Source of the DNA: Haliotis asinina
Taxonomy: Eukaryota > Mollusca > Gastropoda > Lepetellida > Haliotidae
DNA: 64,000 nt
Direction of reading: 5' to 3'
Assembly: GCF_037392515.1 (NCBI RefSeq)
Contig: NC_090290.1
Span: 33,315,753 to 33,379,752 of the forward strand
Below the pieces are notes generated by a model that did not search any database, had not been told where the DNA came from, and was given only the letters and a program-made list of their open reading frames with translations. Made by a program: the position numbers and the translations under genes. Below are positions 21,217-32,767 of the stretch, in pieces (position 1 is the stretch's first letter; each line of letters starts with the position of its first letter).

Positions 21217-22246
21217 CCTACAGTTCCTGTTCAGATGTAAAGAAGGCGGGGGAAAAGGGGTGTAGTCACAGTAATGCCTCTTTGTTTACATGTAAGCATT
21301 TCAACAGTAAGTGTTCTTAACATTTTGGTTCCCAGGTTACGAGTCTGATTTATGTTATTTGTACAGTTTCGATTAGAGACAGAAATTGTTTACGTCTAAC
21401 CACCATAGGAATTACATCAGTGGACATTGTTCAGACTGTTTCTGTTTGGTGCCAACTGATATACAGGGAATACGAAACGTTGTCCCATGTAATACCATAT
21501 TTATGAAACGAGTGAATGGTTTTGACTTCTAACGTGTGTAAGTTAGTTAGATATCAATGCCATTCACTCGTAAATATCGAATTGCACGGGACATCGTTTA
21601 GTATTATATTAATTACTGGCTCAACACTAGCAAAATAATATCGAGCAAAGTACTTCTTTCCTAAGAACTCAATGAGTGTAATGACTCTCAGCTTCGCGAG
21701 TTATAGTCCAGTAAAAATCACTAAACCTAGGATAACTTGCAAAAGAATGATTTTGATTGATTCACGTTAATTGAACTATATTATATATTACAATAATATA
21801 TGAAAAATGTAGAGAAATCATATGTGGGGAACGTTTTGTGATTTTACCTTGAAATTGGGTAGTATAGGGATTTTTCCAGGCAAAATGACATTTGAAAAAT
21901 TATTCAACATTGGAAAACAACTCAACTAATTCAACGTTAATTTCTAGTAAATTTCTAGTAAATGTTAACTAATAATTCGTAAGTATGGTATTGAGTTGCT
22001 GCCACTTTAATAATATAAATGTTTACGTCATTTCATCAAATTAGCACTTTTAGCCGGATACTCTGTATGGATAAACGACTTTATGCAATGTCCAGTAAGT
22101 TTTGAAATATAGCTTTCACATATCAACAGTGAATCAATTAATGCACTTACGCCACACGGAGAGTCACTGTTTTTCACTAATTATGCTTACAATAGGTGGC
22201 ATTGTTGAGATTGTTTAGTCACTTTCATCAGGGAAAATATACGCCA
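21217..22246. other. Intergenic, no gene seen
   Basis: AT-rich sequence after paralogue 2, with the palindrome at 21475-21600. No canonical AATAAA was found near the stop codon. Confidence 0.5.
21475..21600. mobile_element. 126-bp palindromic foldback or MITE
   Basis: The two arms of about 47 bp (21475-21523 and 21553-21600) pair: GTTGTCCCATG with CACGGGACATC, ATATTTA with TAAATAT, and CGAGTGAATGG with CCATTCACTCG. It is probably a miniature inverted-repeat element. No target-site duplication was established. Confidence 0.55.
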
Positions 22247-22640
22247 TTAAGGAACTGGTACAGCTGAATCCCCTGCATTCAGCACACGCGATAGAGCACT
22301 CCAGTCCATGTTTTCTATATGTTCACCTTCTACTGTCACAGTACGATGTATGACTCTCAGTAGACTGTCAGGAGCAGCTGGTTTGTCTGTTGTTCTCGGG
22401 TAAAGTTTCCCGTTGACTTGTAGCCATCCCCTGTCATCAGGATCAAGACTGCCAGATTTGCCCATCCATTCCTGAACCTGGTAGTATACACGAGCACTGT
22501 GATAACTGGCCGCAGCTGAAGTAGGAGGATGTGTATGTACTTGTACACATGCCGAGCTAGTTGCTACTTTCTCTGAGGACCTGTATAAACAAACTACGGC
22601 GCCAACGCCTGCTACCACGATTCTTTTCTTGAGGGCCCAT

Positions 22641-22909
22641 GAAGGTCCCGTGGTAGAATAGGCCTTCAGCAAACCATGCTTGCCATAAAAGGCGATTATG
22701 CTTGTCGTAAGAGGCGACTAACGGGATCGGGTGGTCAGGCTCGCTGACTTGGATGACACATGTCATCGGTTCCCAGTTGCGCAGCTCGATGCTCATGTTG
22801 TTGGTCACTGGATTGTCTGGTCCAGACTCGATTTTTTACAGATCGCCGCCATATAGCTGGAATAGTGTTGAGCGCGGCGTAAAACTAAACTAAACTCACT
22901 CACTCACTC
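22641..22909 (-). repeat. SINE family A copy inside the decayed gene
   Basis: Well-kept reverse copy from GAAGGTCCCGTGGTAGAATA to AAACTCACTCACTCACT. Its core GCGACTAACGGGATCGGGTG is close to the apparent family consensus, so it is younger than most other copies here. Confidence 0.88.
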
Positions 22910-23514
22910 TTTTCTAGATGATTCCGAAGAAAACATGTGAGCATGCTTTCTAAACTGATTGTCATAGATTTCCTACAGGACTTGTCCGTTTCCTATTCCG
23001 AAAGGTCCGAAAGGTCCGAATGTATCACAACCACCAACGGCATGAATAAATGGTAAATATAAACACGCATCGTGTCCAAGAGCCTCCTGAAGTTGAGGTA
23101 TGTTCCAAACACTTTGTTTCTTTGTTGTTTTCTTGCCTTCTGTCTGCATGATGAGATGACGTGTTGTTGGTTTGGCACGATGATATACAATTACAAGGAG
23201 GACCGTATCATCGCCGATGACTGTAATTGGAGATGTAGTTACAGCGGTTTGTACGGTTTCGCCACTTGCATGTACGGTCTCGATACTGTTTTTCTGAAGA
23301 ATCTGGCTCAGTAAGTTGATGAACTGCTTGTTGCTGCTTGTTTGATGAGTTAGACAGGAAGTGATCTTTTCGTGACACGAAAAGCATGTCTTCACTTGTG
23401 ACACCACCAGTTCGTCTCGTCTGTGCAGTGTCTTTTGTTGATGGAGCTGTATCATAACCATCTGAGACGTCAGGACTGGAAGCGTGATGTTTTAAATACA
23501 AAATTTAGAGCTAT

Positions 23515-23648
23515 TATAATTTTGTTATATACCGCTGAGTTTCCAACACAATACGTTTATCTCCATTCTACCATTACCGTGTTACTCAGATTTTAAACAA
23601 ATACTTAACGTGTTGGAAAATCAGAGGTATATAACGTGATTATATGCC
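23515..23648. mobile_element. 134-bp palindromic MITE-like element
   Basis: Arms of about 43 bp pair across GTTATATACCNCTGANTTTCC and CAACACNNTA at both ends of a roughly 45-base centre. It lies inside the decayed gene region. Confidence 0.55.
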
Positions 23649-25781
23649 TCTGGATGACGTTGATTAACCAATCACAATCCAGTATGTACTGAAGTCATGG
23701 TAGAATGCTGGTTTGTTGGCCTGTCATCATCAACTTGTGTCATCATCAACTCGTGTAGCAGATTTATGGCCAGTTGTCACTTCTGTCTCTTGAAGAATGT
23801 TCATGAACACTGCATCCAATCAGCGATTTTGTGGACTTTTCTTTAACTGCACCGTGATCTGTAACCCCAGTGACAATGTTGTGAGGAGTGGTATTAGAAT
23901 TAATGGATATCTTTCTTGCAGAAACTCAAGTGTAGTTTGATTGAGTCCTTGTCACCCCGTATTTGTCTGGCATCAGTTATATCTTTGTTCACTTGTGACA
24001 TAATCTGTCCCTGTTACTTCCTGCATAGCATTGTTGATGTCAGTACAAGCTGGCATGGATAAGATCCACTATGCACGTTGTGATTCTGTCAATTCCCTGC
24101 CTCTTGTTAAACCACCAGTTTTCATGTTTTATCAATACTTGGCCAAATCACACGACATGCCACCCTAACATCTGTCGCTACTGCGGATGACATGGTAGCC
24201 AGATTGAAACTGAAACAGCTGATCATGAAATACTCCTGCATTTGTTTTTGTTCAGCGATGAAGCACTAGTATACTTATTTTGTCCAGAAGAAGCAAAATA
24301 AGGCAACATGTCATCGACTTGATATGGAGAAACCAGTTGCATATCCTTTTTGCTTTGATGAAGCAGACGGGCCGCGTGAGGAGAATCCAGTGATGGTGTC
24401 ATTGTCAGAAGCTGCTGTCGCACACCATCAAGAACCCCATGTTCAGGGACAAGACTGGAAGAGATTTCTGCATGCAGCAGCTGAAGAGAATGAGTGTTTC
24501 TGTCAAATCACTGTCCACTCTAGGGAGTTCTTCAGTGTGAATGGTTTGATTTGTGGATGGTGACTTGCAAACGTCTTCTGATGTTCTGCTGTCGTCTGTT
24601 AGTATGCCGTGGCCATGCCTATCACCTGAAGCTTCAGCTTCCCGTTTGACATAATTGAAGACTGAACGTCTTCTGTACAAGTATAGCATTTAGTGCTGCA
24701 TCAAGAAGTAAATGACCCCTAACTGCTCTCGCTAATGCCTTTCCACTGAACATGGTAACTTCCATGTTTGCAGCATACACAATCTGCAGTAGTTCCTGTA
24801 GGCAAATCCTCTCATTAGGTGCCCTACACAGCCAAGTTAACTCATTTCCGTGTGGAATCCTCCAGGGCGTAGAACAATATATTTCATTGGGCTGTCAGAT
24901 GGTTCACTCTTCACAATCAGCTGCGCTTTCCACCATAGTGGCTGATCAAATGTCAGAATAGGATGTACATTTTGACGCCTTGCTTGCTGGCAAACAAAAT
25001 GGAGTGTGGAGAAAATACTTGTCATGTCAGCAGCACTCATATCAATCATTGGCATGAATGAGATAGATGACTTCCCTCGTTCGACCGAACAGGTTTTGTA
25101 CTTTGATGCCGACATGGTGTCGTGCTACTGTTTCTCTTCAGTTTTGTAAATAAAGTTTTCATTGCGTTACATTCAACGTTAATATACTTTGGTGGTTACA
25201 TTGTGTAAACATATTTGTATGTGTAGAATACTTTGAAGGACATGGAAATGATAAAATTGCAATTGAATGTTAAAATCCTCCCGATACACAATTCACAGCT
25301 GAAATTATGAGCAAGTTCATGTTTTCATCTCTGATGAGAACGCAATTTTGCCCGATTTTCAAACGTTGAAATTTTCGGAACAAACCCTATTCGGTCGAAC
25401 GAGGGACCAAATTGTGCACAATCGCCAGCTTGACAATGAGATCTACATATGTTTGAAGATTGATACAATAGGGGTTGATGAGCTACATCCCGGCGCCATC
25501 TTTCACTATATTTATGCCGTTTCGGGATGCTATGGTTGCCGTTTTTGAATGCTGTGACTGTCGTCTTGTACGCTTGGCGACCGTTCTCGGGCGCTGTTGT
25601 GGCTGACACGCGAGTTTTCTTTCCATTTCAAACGATTAGGATTCCGTTCCAGGGGGTTTGTTTCTGTTTTAGAGGATATTGTTTCAGTTTTGGAAGTTTA
25701 TTTTCCTATTTTTGTTCAGTTTATGAGTTCAGTTTTTATGATTTGTTCACCGTTTGTCCAACCCCTCACTCTTTGACTTAG

Positions 25782-25937
25782 AGAGGAGTGGTGTAGCCTA
25801 GTATTTGAAGCGTTCGCTTATCAGGCTGAATACCCGGGTTAGATTCCCCACATGGAAACATGTCAAGCCTGTCCACTGCACTGACATTGCTGGAATATTG
25901 CTAAAAGCGGTGTAATACTAAACTCACTTACTCACTT
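25782..25937 (+). repeat. SINE family B copy (tRNA-derived), forward
   Basis: GTGTAGCCTAGTATTTGAAG resembles a tRNA A-box region and CCGGGTTAGATTCCCC a B-box. The 3' part is GCTGGAATATTGCTAAAAGC with an ACTCACTTACTCACTT end. Confidence 0.8.
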
Positions 25938-26195
25938 GACTCAGTGACTCTCCACGGACCAGGCGAGTGTAGAGTACAGGCTTTCATCTCCCAGGACATC
26001 ATGGAACGACAATACGAGTTGTAGGTCCATTGACGCCCGAAGAGGAATTATACTGTGCCATCTATAAAGAATCGCTATGTTGTGACAGTGCGTCACAATA
26101 GAATGTGAGGTTACAAGAACAGCCTCGAACATCTTTGTCAGCAGACGTAATCACATAAGTTCAGCCCGCTGATGAATATTAATGCTCAGTCTGTA

Positions 26196-26281
26196 CACAT
26201 GGTGTTTTGAAAGGGTGTACGGGACTGTACGGAATTTACAAGGGTCGTACCGTCCTGCACACCCTTTTAGAACACCGTGTG
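26196..26281. repeat. Hairpin with 30-bp arms
   Basis: CACATGGTGTTTTGAAAGGG with TGTACGGGAC (26196-26225) pairs with 26252-26281 with few mismatches. The inner sequence also contains paired GTAC-type blocks. Confidence 0.7.
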
Positions 26282-27285
26282 ACGAATTTATTCCTCTCAT
26301 GATCTTTTAACTTAGCTCATCTTTAAACAACAACAGAATGAGACACAAAATGTTTCGCCATGCGATTTAATGAAGGGTCATAAAGGGAGCTAACTCGGGA
26401 TGGTTTAATTTATGATGAAAATAATCACATTTGAGGTTTTGTTAAACGACATAACTTAATGAAATACAGGAACATTTTATTTTTGGTTACATTCTCTGAC
26501 ACAAACAAAAATGAAACTATGGCAACAATATTATCACTCATAATTATTATAGTGTCTACTTCAGGACAGCCCCGTCCAAATATATCTACAGACCAAAAAC
26601 TATGTAGCCAGGCTGTATGGTATTTATTTATTATTATTCAATCTACAATCTTGATCTTTATCACTACCGCAGAGTACATTGTTTTGTCAGCTACCTTGTT
26701 CCTCTTTGTCACTTCCATTAATTACTGTATATGACATTTATGGCCTTTGTTGGTCATCCCCTTGGCTGTGTCAGTCATCACATCAGCTGTAGAAGGAAGT
26801 GCTATTGTTTCTCTATCTGTCCATTGTTGAATCTTTGCCTGTCTATTGATGTTAGAAACTATATATATGTATGCTCACATCTATACTGCACGTGAGACAT
26901 GTGAGACGTGAGATGTGAGTGTGGAGTCCGGCATTCCGACTGTCTGTGTAGGGACGACCGCGAGCAGGATTATGCAGCTTGCAGGCTAGGCCCTGGGGTT
27001 GAGCTGGAGGTCCGCTCACCTCATTCATGTATACTTGTTTGTCATGTCTTGTGAAACCATCTACAGAAGTTTGAACAACTAAACTATGCCTTCGTATTCA
27101 TCAACGTATTCATTTGTCTTCGTCAACGTAATGTTGATCAAAATCATGAGCTAATTCCCCAAGAGTCGATGACCATACACCATAATTGTAAACGTCAACC
27201 CTAAAATTTCGAAGCGATCAGCCGTCTGGCAGGTACATTCCATCAGAGGTCATTCGTAGAACCCGTGTAGAGTGTCACGTGACAT

Positions 27286-27322
27286 ATTTGACAGGGTGTA
27301 CGGTTCGTACACTTTGTCAAAT
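27286..27322. repeat. Hairpin with 17-bp arms related to the one at 26196
   Basis: ATTTGACAGGGTGTACG pairs with CGTACACTTTGTCAAAT across a 3-base loop. The arm resembles TTTGAAAGGGTGTACGG of the hairpin 1.1 kb upstream. Confidence 0.7.
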
Positions 27323-27652
27323 CCGCCTACATAGTTTTGTATGCTTTGGCTATTAACCAATCAGAATTCGACAAATTTATCATAAGAGTAATAAACGTTC
27401 ATATGAACAATTTGCTTACTGTGAAGGATTTTAGTTGCGCACGGGGTAGTTATGCATACTTTCATCGTGTCGTTAATTGTGCCGAAATTGTATTTAAAAT
27501 CCAACTTTTCTTATCATCCCTTTAATATGGCACGCAGTGAATACAATATTTAATGCAAAAAAAATAGCTGATGAGATAAATACATTATCATTAAATAATA
27601 ATGTTGTCCCAGCTGGTCATGCCATGGCGAGAGACTATGATGTCGTGTACAC

Positions 27653-30402
27653 CTAGTGGTGACTGTGACGGCGCCGGCGACCACACAGCCACCCCGTGCA
27701 CGGCTCCTTCTTCTCCTTCACCGTCAACTTGAGGTTGAGACACAACATCATCTCTCCCGAGGCTGTGTCCACGGCTGTGGCAGTCGCCTCGTAGTTGCCC
27801 TGTACAGGAGAGAAGGTGAAACCATGGACCGCAAGGGGATTAACAACCCCACACATTCAAATCAAACTTGTTGTCTGCTGACTCTTGTCTCATTTGCAAG
27901 TTTCAAGATGTATTTGAAATCTGAAGATGAGCTAATTCTTTGGGCGCGGTGGGCGAGCTATCTAAGACGACGGGCTAGTTATCCAGCGAGCTTGGAGGTG
28001 CCGGATATCAAGCCCATCTGTGACCGTGGGTAAAAACCTTGGAGTCAACTTTGGGTGCAAACTCTTTCAGTGTTGTCACAACCGTCTTTAATTGAAAAAG
28101 AACTCCACGAATCTGTTGGTATATGACCAGATGGTTGGCCACATAAATGCGTGCAAACTCTTAGCAAATCAACGTGCAGTAAACTTGTACAAAGTACTGG
28201 ACTATCAGTCCCAGTCCACCCAGCTGTGAATGGGTACCTCGTAAGGATGGGAAAACCAAAAATGGCTGCCAGAGTTGTATAGACCCCAGGGAGTTGAGAC
28301 TGATAAATGCGATGTGCCGTTGTGATTGACGCTCAGCTCACCTCGGCAAACCACGACAACACGGAGAGGACATTCAGTTCACCTCGGCAAACCACGACAA
28401 CACGGAGAGGACACTCAGCTCACCTCGGCAAACCACGACAACACGAAGAGGACATTCAGTTCAACTCGGCAAACCACGACAACACGGGGAGGACATTCAG
28501 CTCACCTCGGCAAACCACGACAACACGGAGAGGACATTCAGCTCCCCTCGGCAAACCACGACAACACGGAGAGGACACAAAGCTCACCTCGGCAAACCAC
28601 GACGACACGGAGATGACACACAGCGCACCTTGGTAAACAACCACAACACGGAGAGGACATTCAGTTCACCTCGGCAAACCACGACGACACGGAGAGGACA
28701 CACAGTTCACCTCGGCAAACCACGACAACACGGAGAGGACATTCAGCTCACCTCGGCAAACCACGACAACACTGAAGGGACGGCCGGCATCTTTAGCACG
28801 TAGTCCTGGAGGTCGATATTCTGGACTACGGCAGGACAGTACGTCGTTATACCCACTGAGGCCAGCATCTGTTGGATCTGGCGTCCGATATCGCCCATGA
28901 TGCCGGCCCAGTTTTCCTTCTGCATCGTCGCCAGGAGCGTGCATGTATCGTCGTAGGTACTGGAAGGAGGAAGAAACATTGAAGGGTATGGTTTCTTACG
29001 AATTGGGTAATTTCTTTTCAACTTCTTTTCTATTAAGAGTAAAAGTCACTGGATTCGCGCATGGAGTTTATATAAAAAAAGCTGCAATTAACCATAATAA
29101 GCTCAAATATCTTGACATATTCCTTGGTGATACTTTTCACTGCTGACCGAATAGCCGAGTGAGCTGCAGTACCGAGGTATTATTATTTACGTACGTAGCA
29201 TGTGAGTTTTGCTATACGCAGCACTCAGCAATATTCGAGCTATATGGCTGCGGTCTGTAAATAATCAAGTCTGGACAAGACAATCCAGTGATCAGTAGCA
29301 TGAGCATCAATCTGATCAATAGCCAACAACGACATGTATCAACCAAGTCAGCGAGCCTGACTATCCGATCCCGTTAGTCGCCTCTTGTGACAAGCATGGA
29401 TTGCTGAAGACCAACTGTAACCTGGATTTTGAGACTTGAACAGCTCTTATTGTTTTGATTTCTCACCATGATCCGACATGAAACAGGCATGGTATTGGGA
29501 TGTTGAGAAGGAAGGTATCCCTCTTCATGTGCACCGACAGCTTCATCTGGTTCAACTGCTTCCTCGTCGTCGACGCGTTGAGGGTGAGGCGGATGTCACC
29601 GGGGACAACGATGGGCATTGGGGAAACATCGAGGTTGTGGATAGTAAGACTGGAATCGGATCCTGGAGTTGAAGAATAGGGTCACACTCACATGTTCAAC
29701 TGTACACAAGACCCTTAGTGTAGACATAGTAAAATTAGCGCATTATTAGGTTAATTAACATGATTGTTTGTGTACAGAAATTGGCTTTTCCAAACAGATG
29801 CCAATATTCAGACCATATTGTGGTCTTTGCATAAGTATGTTATAAACCTTCACTCACTTACTGAGTGTAAATATTTCACATGAGCTAATGAAGCCGTGTG
29901 CCATTTTTAATCAAATGGATGCAAATAATAGGAAAAAGGTAAATAAAAAATCCCTAAATGGCCTACACAACCTCACAACCTTTTCATTGGCGTTACCTCT
30001 CATTACATACAATCATTACATATGTCTTCCATTAAATCAGGGTAAGCAGTGAAAGATAATAGGTAATTTTATCAAGCAACATTTTGCTCTATTTGAATTT
30101 GATAATATGTTCGACTGCTGTCCTTCAAACGTCGGCCAACTCTGAAACTAATTTCTAGATAAACACGATAGAACCAAATGTCAATCCTTGCGCCCTTCAA
30201 GATAGGGAACTGTAATCTCAAGAAAACAAAACCAGATAAGTCAAGGTTAATTTGACATCTGTTAATTCATTAACGCAGGACAATGTCATGACAATTAGGA
30301 AGTACGCATACCGCAATCAGACCATTCCATCTTTGTGAGATCTGCTCCAGCACACACCCCGAACCATAGCACCAGACACAGGAGACCCGCCATTGCAGAC
30401 AT
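27653..30402 (-). CDS. GM2A: GM2-activator-like secreted/lysosomal lipid-binding protein (4 exons, 213 aa)
   Basis: Member of the ML/GM2-activator fold family. In vertebrates GM2A lifts GM2 ganglioside out of membranes for lysosomal hexosaminidase. Minus-strand exons are 30402-30312, 29662-29467, 28959-28752 and 27799-27653; all introns are GT-AG, with phases 1, 2 and 0 matching. Exon 1 holds a signal peptide (AGLLCLVLWFGVCAGA) and MEWSDC. Exon 2 has NLDVSPMPIVVPGDIRLTL and IPIPCLFHVGS. Exon 3 has GSCTYDDTC, matching the GSCTFEHFC block of human GM2A, and ends VPSVLSWFAE. Exon 4 begins GNYEATATAV and has the final strand with MMLCLNLKLTV. Of the eight human cysteines, five or six have equivalents and the PCHC pair is absent. 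The C-terminus is basic (GRRRRHSHH). Human GM2A has 193 residues. Exon 3 ends within a minisatellite. ATTAAA at 27554-27549 may be the poly(A) signal. Ligand preference is unknown; several homologues exist in invertebrates. Confidence 0.87.
27942..28090 (+). repeat. SINE family C, Leu/Ser-tRNA-like head
   Basis: GGCGCGGTGGGCGAGCTATC resembles the start and A-box of a class II (Leu/Ser) tRNA, and GCCGGATATCAAGCCC is at a B-box position. The tail holds GGGTGCAAACTCTTTCAGTG. The right boundary is approximate. It lies in intron 3 of the GM2A-like gene. Confidence 0.6.
28340..28778. repeat. 41-bp minisatellite duplicating an exon end and splice donor, 11 copies
   Basis: The copies start at 28340, 28381, 28422, 28463, 28504, 28545, 28586, 28627, 28668, 28709 and 28750, a perfect 41-base spacing. 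Read on the minus strand, each unit runs through TCGTGGTTTGCCGAG followed by GTGAGC or GTGAAC, which is the last codons of exon 3 of the GM2A-like gene plus its donor. Nine of eleven copies keep the GT; those at 28463 and 28545 do not. The rightmost copy is the one that gives the correct phase. Confidence 0.95.
29202..29431 (+). repeat. SINE family A copy, forward
   Basis: From TGAGTTTTGCTATACGCAGC through CTGCGGTCTGTAAATAATC to CGATCCCGTTAGTCGCCTCT and GACAAGCATGGATTGCTGAA. It lies in intron 2 of the GM2A-like gene. Confidence 0.85.
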
Positions 30403-31452
30403 TGTTTGGAACAGTACAGTATGTCAACTATATCTTATCTCTGGCGCTCCACCTGGTATAGTCTGTCTCCTAGTCCCCGAACCACGTTATGTCCCCTACT
30501 GCCTAGCCCTCCGTGCAATTCTAAAGCTGTAAATGAAGATGTCCTCAGGTACAGGTTCCTGAATTTCACAACTCAATGGGGTTTCATTTCAGTCTAAATG
30601 GGTATATTTCTTACAGTATAAAATAATTGGATTCAGAGACAAGGCGTTAGTCGACTCCTTATAGAATGCCTCACCTCCACGACTACATCTGGTATACGGC
30701 TCAGCATATAGATTAGAAGAGGTGATTGGTGGGCCATGACAAGCGCCTGTAAGTTTAATACTGCTTAGGACATCTTAGGTATGGCCTTGACCTTCTGCTC
30801 TTTCATGCCGATTGGGCGCCATGCTCTTCCCACGTACGTTACTAAATACTCTATAGAGTCATATCTTCCCACGTAACCTCTGTGGGAAGAGAATGACCGG
30901 GCACTAAGTTTCACATGTTACAGTTTAATGTTGTTTGCAGCTGTTCTGTATTAAATATGATCATCTTGGTATGTACTCATATATGGTTCGGTAGAGGCTG
31001 CCACAATATGGGTTCTCCGGGGCAAAACTTTATTATGATCGTGGATCCACAAATAATGTCTATTACCACACATAAGCAACAAACACATTCTTTACCTTGA
31101 ACAGTTTCATCAAGTTCACTAAGCATTTGCATATTCATCATATGCTTTTGAAAAATAAAATTAACATCCTTAAAAAATAACATATACCCGTCATTTTGAC
31201 AAATGGTATAGGCAGTAGTCAACCAACAAAATGAGCTGTCCCTTTCTTAGAGTTCATAACTTCAATTCTGTCCATTTTGTGATGTATTTTCACTTTACAA
31301 TAATGAGCAAGTGGGTATGGGTTTACGTCACTTTTAGCAACATTCAAGTTGACTGACATTCAATAATTTGCTGTTACACACTTTAACTTTGGATGTAAAA
31401 CTCTAAAATAAGTTGGTTTTTTTTATAGTTTTGACAACGGATACAAATAGTG

Positions 31453-31606
31453 GGTTTAGCTTTACCCCGTTTTAAGTAATATTCCAGTGATCACACGGCG
31501 GGAACACCACAGACAGGCTTCACACATTGTGCCTATGTGGGGAATCGAACCCCGGTCTTCGGGAGGAGCGAACGCCACTAATGAATCCCACCGCCCCAAG
31601 GACACA
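31453..31606 (-). repeat. SINE family B copy (tRNA-derived), reverse
   Basis: GTAATATTCCAGTGATCACA, GGCTTCACACATTGTGCC and GGGGAATCGAACCCCGGTCT; the last is the reverse complement of a B-box. The copy ends in AATCCCACCGCCCC. Confidence 0.85.
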
Positions 31607-32576
31607 GATATCATATAACTACTTTTTATCACACATACGCACATACTGCAGCGAATTAGAGCGTAATAACTGCTGCCATTGACGGGCTACAGTGTGCTTT
31701 ATTACACTATACATGGTGGTAGAACGAACTGTATTTCTTAAATAATTGCTGCCATTGACGGGCTACAGTGGCTTTAGTTTGATGCACAGGACAAGACTCC
31801 CACACCGGGTTTGGAATGAAAAAGTCTGCACTAGTTATATGGAACAACACTTTCACTTTATGTCTTATGAACCGCCCAAACACAAGCAACACAATGAAAC
31901 ACCAAAGCCTTACCGTGAAACACTGACGGATGGTGATAAATTCATTTACAGAGTGCCAGAAAGACCACGTGCAACATGAAGAGAACAGACGTCATTCGCG
32001 TGTAAGTCGGAACAACCTTTCACCACTGGTCCCAGATTCGAGATGCAGTGTACTATCAAGCTTCTGAGACAAAAACAAAATGGTCATGAACTTCATAAGA
32101 AACGGATGTAAAATACCACTCGCTCATATGGTCTAGCTGTCCCGTCGCTTGAGCTGATCCAATCCCATGGTGCTAGGAGTAAGCCAGCAATATTCCTAAT
32201 ATCACGACCTGGCTTGTGACACCAGTCACACGAGACAAAGGAAACATTCAATCTTCTGACTTGTTATACAAAGTTAGTTGTAAACTGGGAGGGTCAGAAG
32301 CTGACATGCATTGCAGATGTCTGCAGGCTTTATATACCCTAATTTATCAGTGCATTTCTCTTTATAATTTAGGGTCCAGCGGTAAAGAGAGACAAGAATT
32401 TATTCTTATCTGACCAGAGCAATAGTCAGCCTCAGAGCACCTAAATAGTTGCCGATTCCATTTCTCTCACATGTATGACATGTGTCCTCTGATTTTACAT
32501 CATTCCCATATTGTTATGCGTGTTGTTTGGACAATTCTCTGGACAGCCTCCTGCCGTGAGGATATCCATGTAAGGA

Positions 32577-32734
32577 GTGAGTGGTTGAGTTTAGCTTCAC
32601 CCGCTTTAGCCAATATTCCAGCAAATCTCATGGAGGGGACACGAGAAACAGGCTTCACACACTGTACCCACGTGGAAAATCAAACTTGGGTCTTCAGCGT
32701 GACGAGCTACTGCTTTAACCACTAGGCTACAAAC
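32577..32734 (-). repeat. SINE family B copy, reverse
   Basis: GTGAGTGGTTGAGTTTAGCT, CCAATATTCCAGCAAATCTC, then GGCTTCACACACTGTACCCA and CTTTAACCACTAGGCTAC. Confidence 0.85.
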
Positions 32735-32767
32735 GACAAAAACTCAATAAGATCCTTTTGCTAGAGT

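Larger units (their letters stand above)
22247..25115 (-). pseudogene. Decayed copy of a repeat-like gene with 5'-nuclease-like and CXC-type segments
   Basis: Several minus-strand segments in order look like one gene now broken in several places. First is an N-terminal part at 25115-24837 (FVCQQARRQNVHPILTFDQP). Next is a segment near 24423-24223 (YQVDDMLPYFASSGQNKYTS). Then comes a segment at about 23260-22985 with VIGDDTVLL and HAVGGCDTFGPFGIGNGQVL, which resembles the acidic strand and the GCD..GIG helix-hairpin-helix of FEN1/XPG-type nucleases. Near 22340-22262 there is a cysteine-rich CXC (tesmin-like) remnant (KHGLECSIACAECRG). I recall proteins of this make-up as highly copied, unclassified genes in molluscs and cnidarians, so it may ride a transposon. 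A SINE has inserted at 22641. The nuclease comparison is by motif only. Confidence 0.55.
25116..27652. other. Intergenic, no gene seen
   Basis: It contains a SINE (25782-25937) and two unusual hairpins (26196-26281 and 27286-27322). The hydrophobic 91-codon frame at 26459-26734 is AT-rich chance sequence in my judgement. Confidence 0.5.
30403..32767. other. Intergenic, no gene seen
   Basis: It contains two family B SINEs. Around 30822-30891 the decamer CTCTTCCCAC and its complement recur, forming a possible small hairpin. Other short frames are unsupported. Confidence 0.5.

Noticed and set aside
25782-25860. tRNA gene (A-box and B-box-like sequence)
   Set aside because: The sequence continues into the family B SINE body and cannot fold as an intact tRNA; the same applies to the other family B and C copies.
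26459-26734. Hydrophobic 91-codon membrane-protein-like frame
   Set aside because: Strongly AT-rich sequence makes Ile/Leu/Phe-rich frames by chance; no homologous motif, splice site or neighbour supports it.
28307-28644. Repetitive open frames on both strands of the 41-bp array
   Set aside because: Any stop-free 41-bp unit reads open in several frames; no evidence of a repeat protein.
30335-30597. Plus-strand frames over the first GM2A-like exon
   Set aside because: Shadow of the minus-strand signal-peptide exon plus chance sequence.
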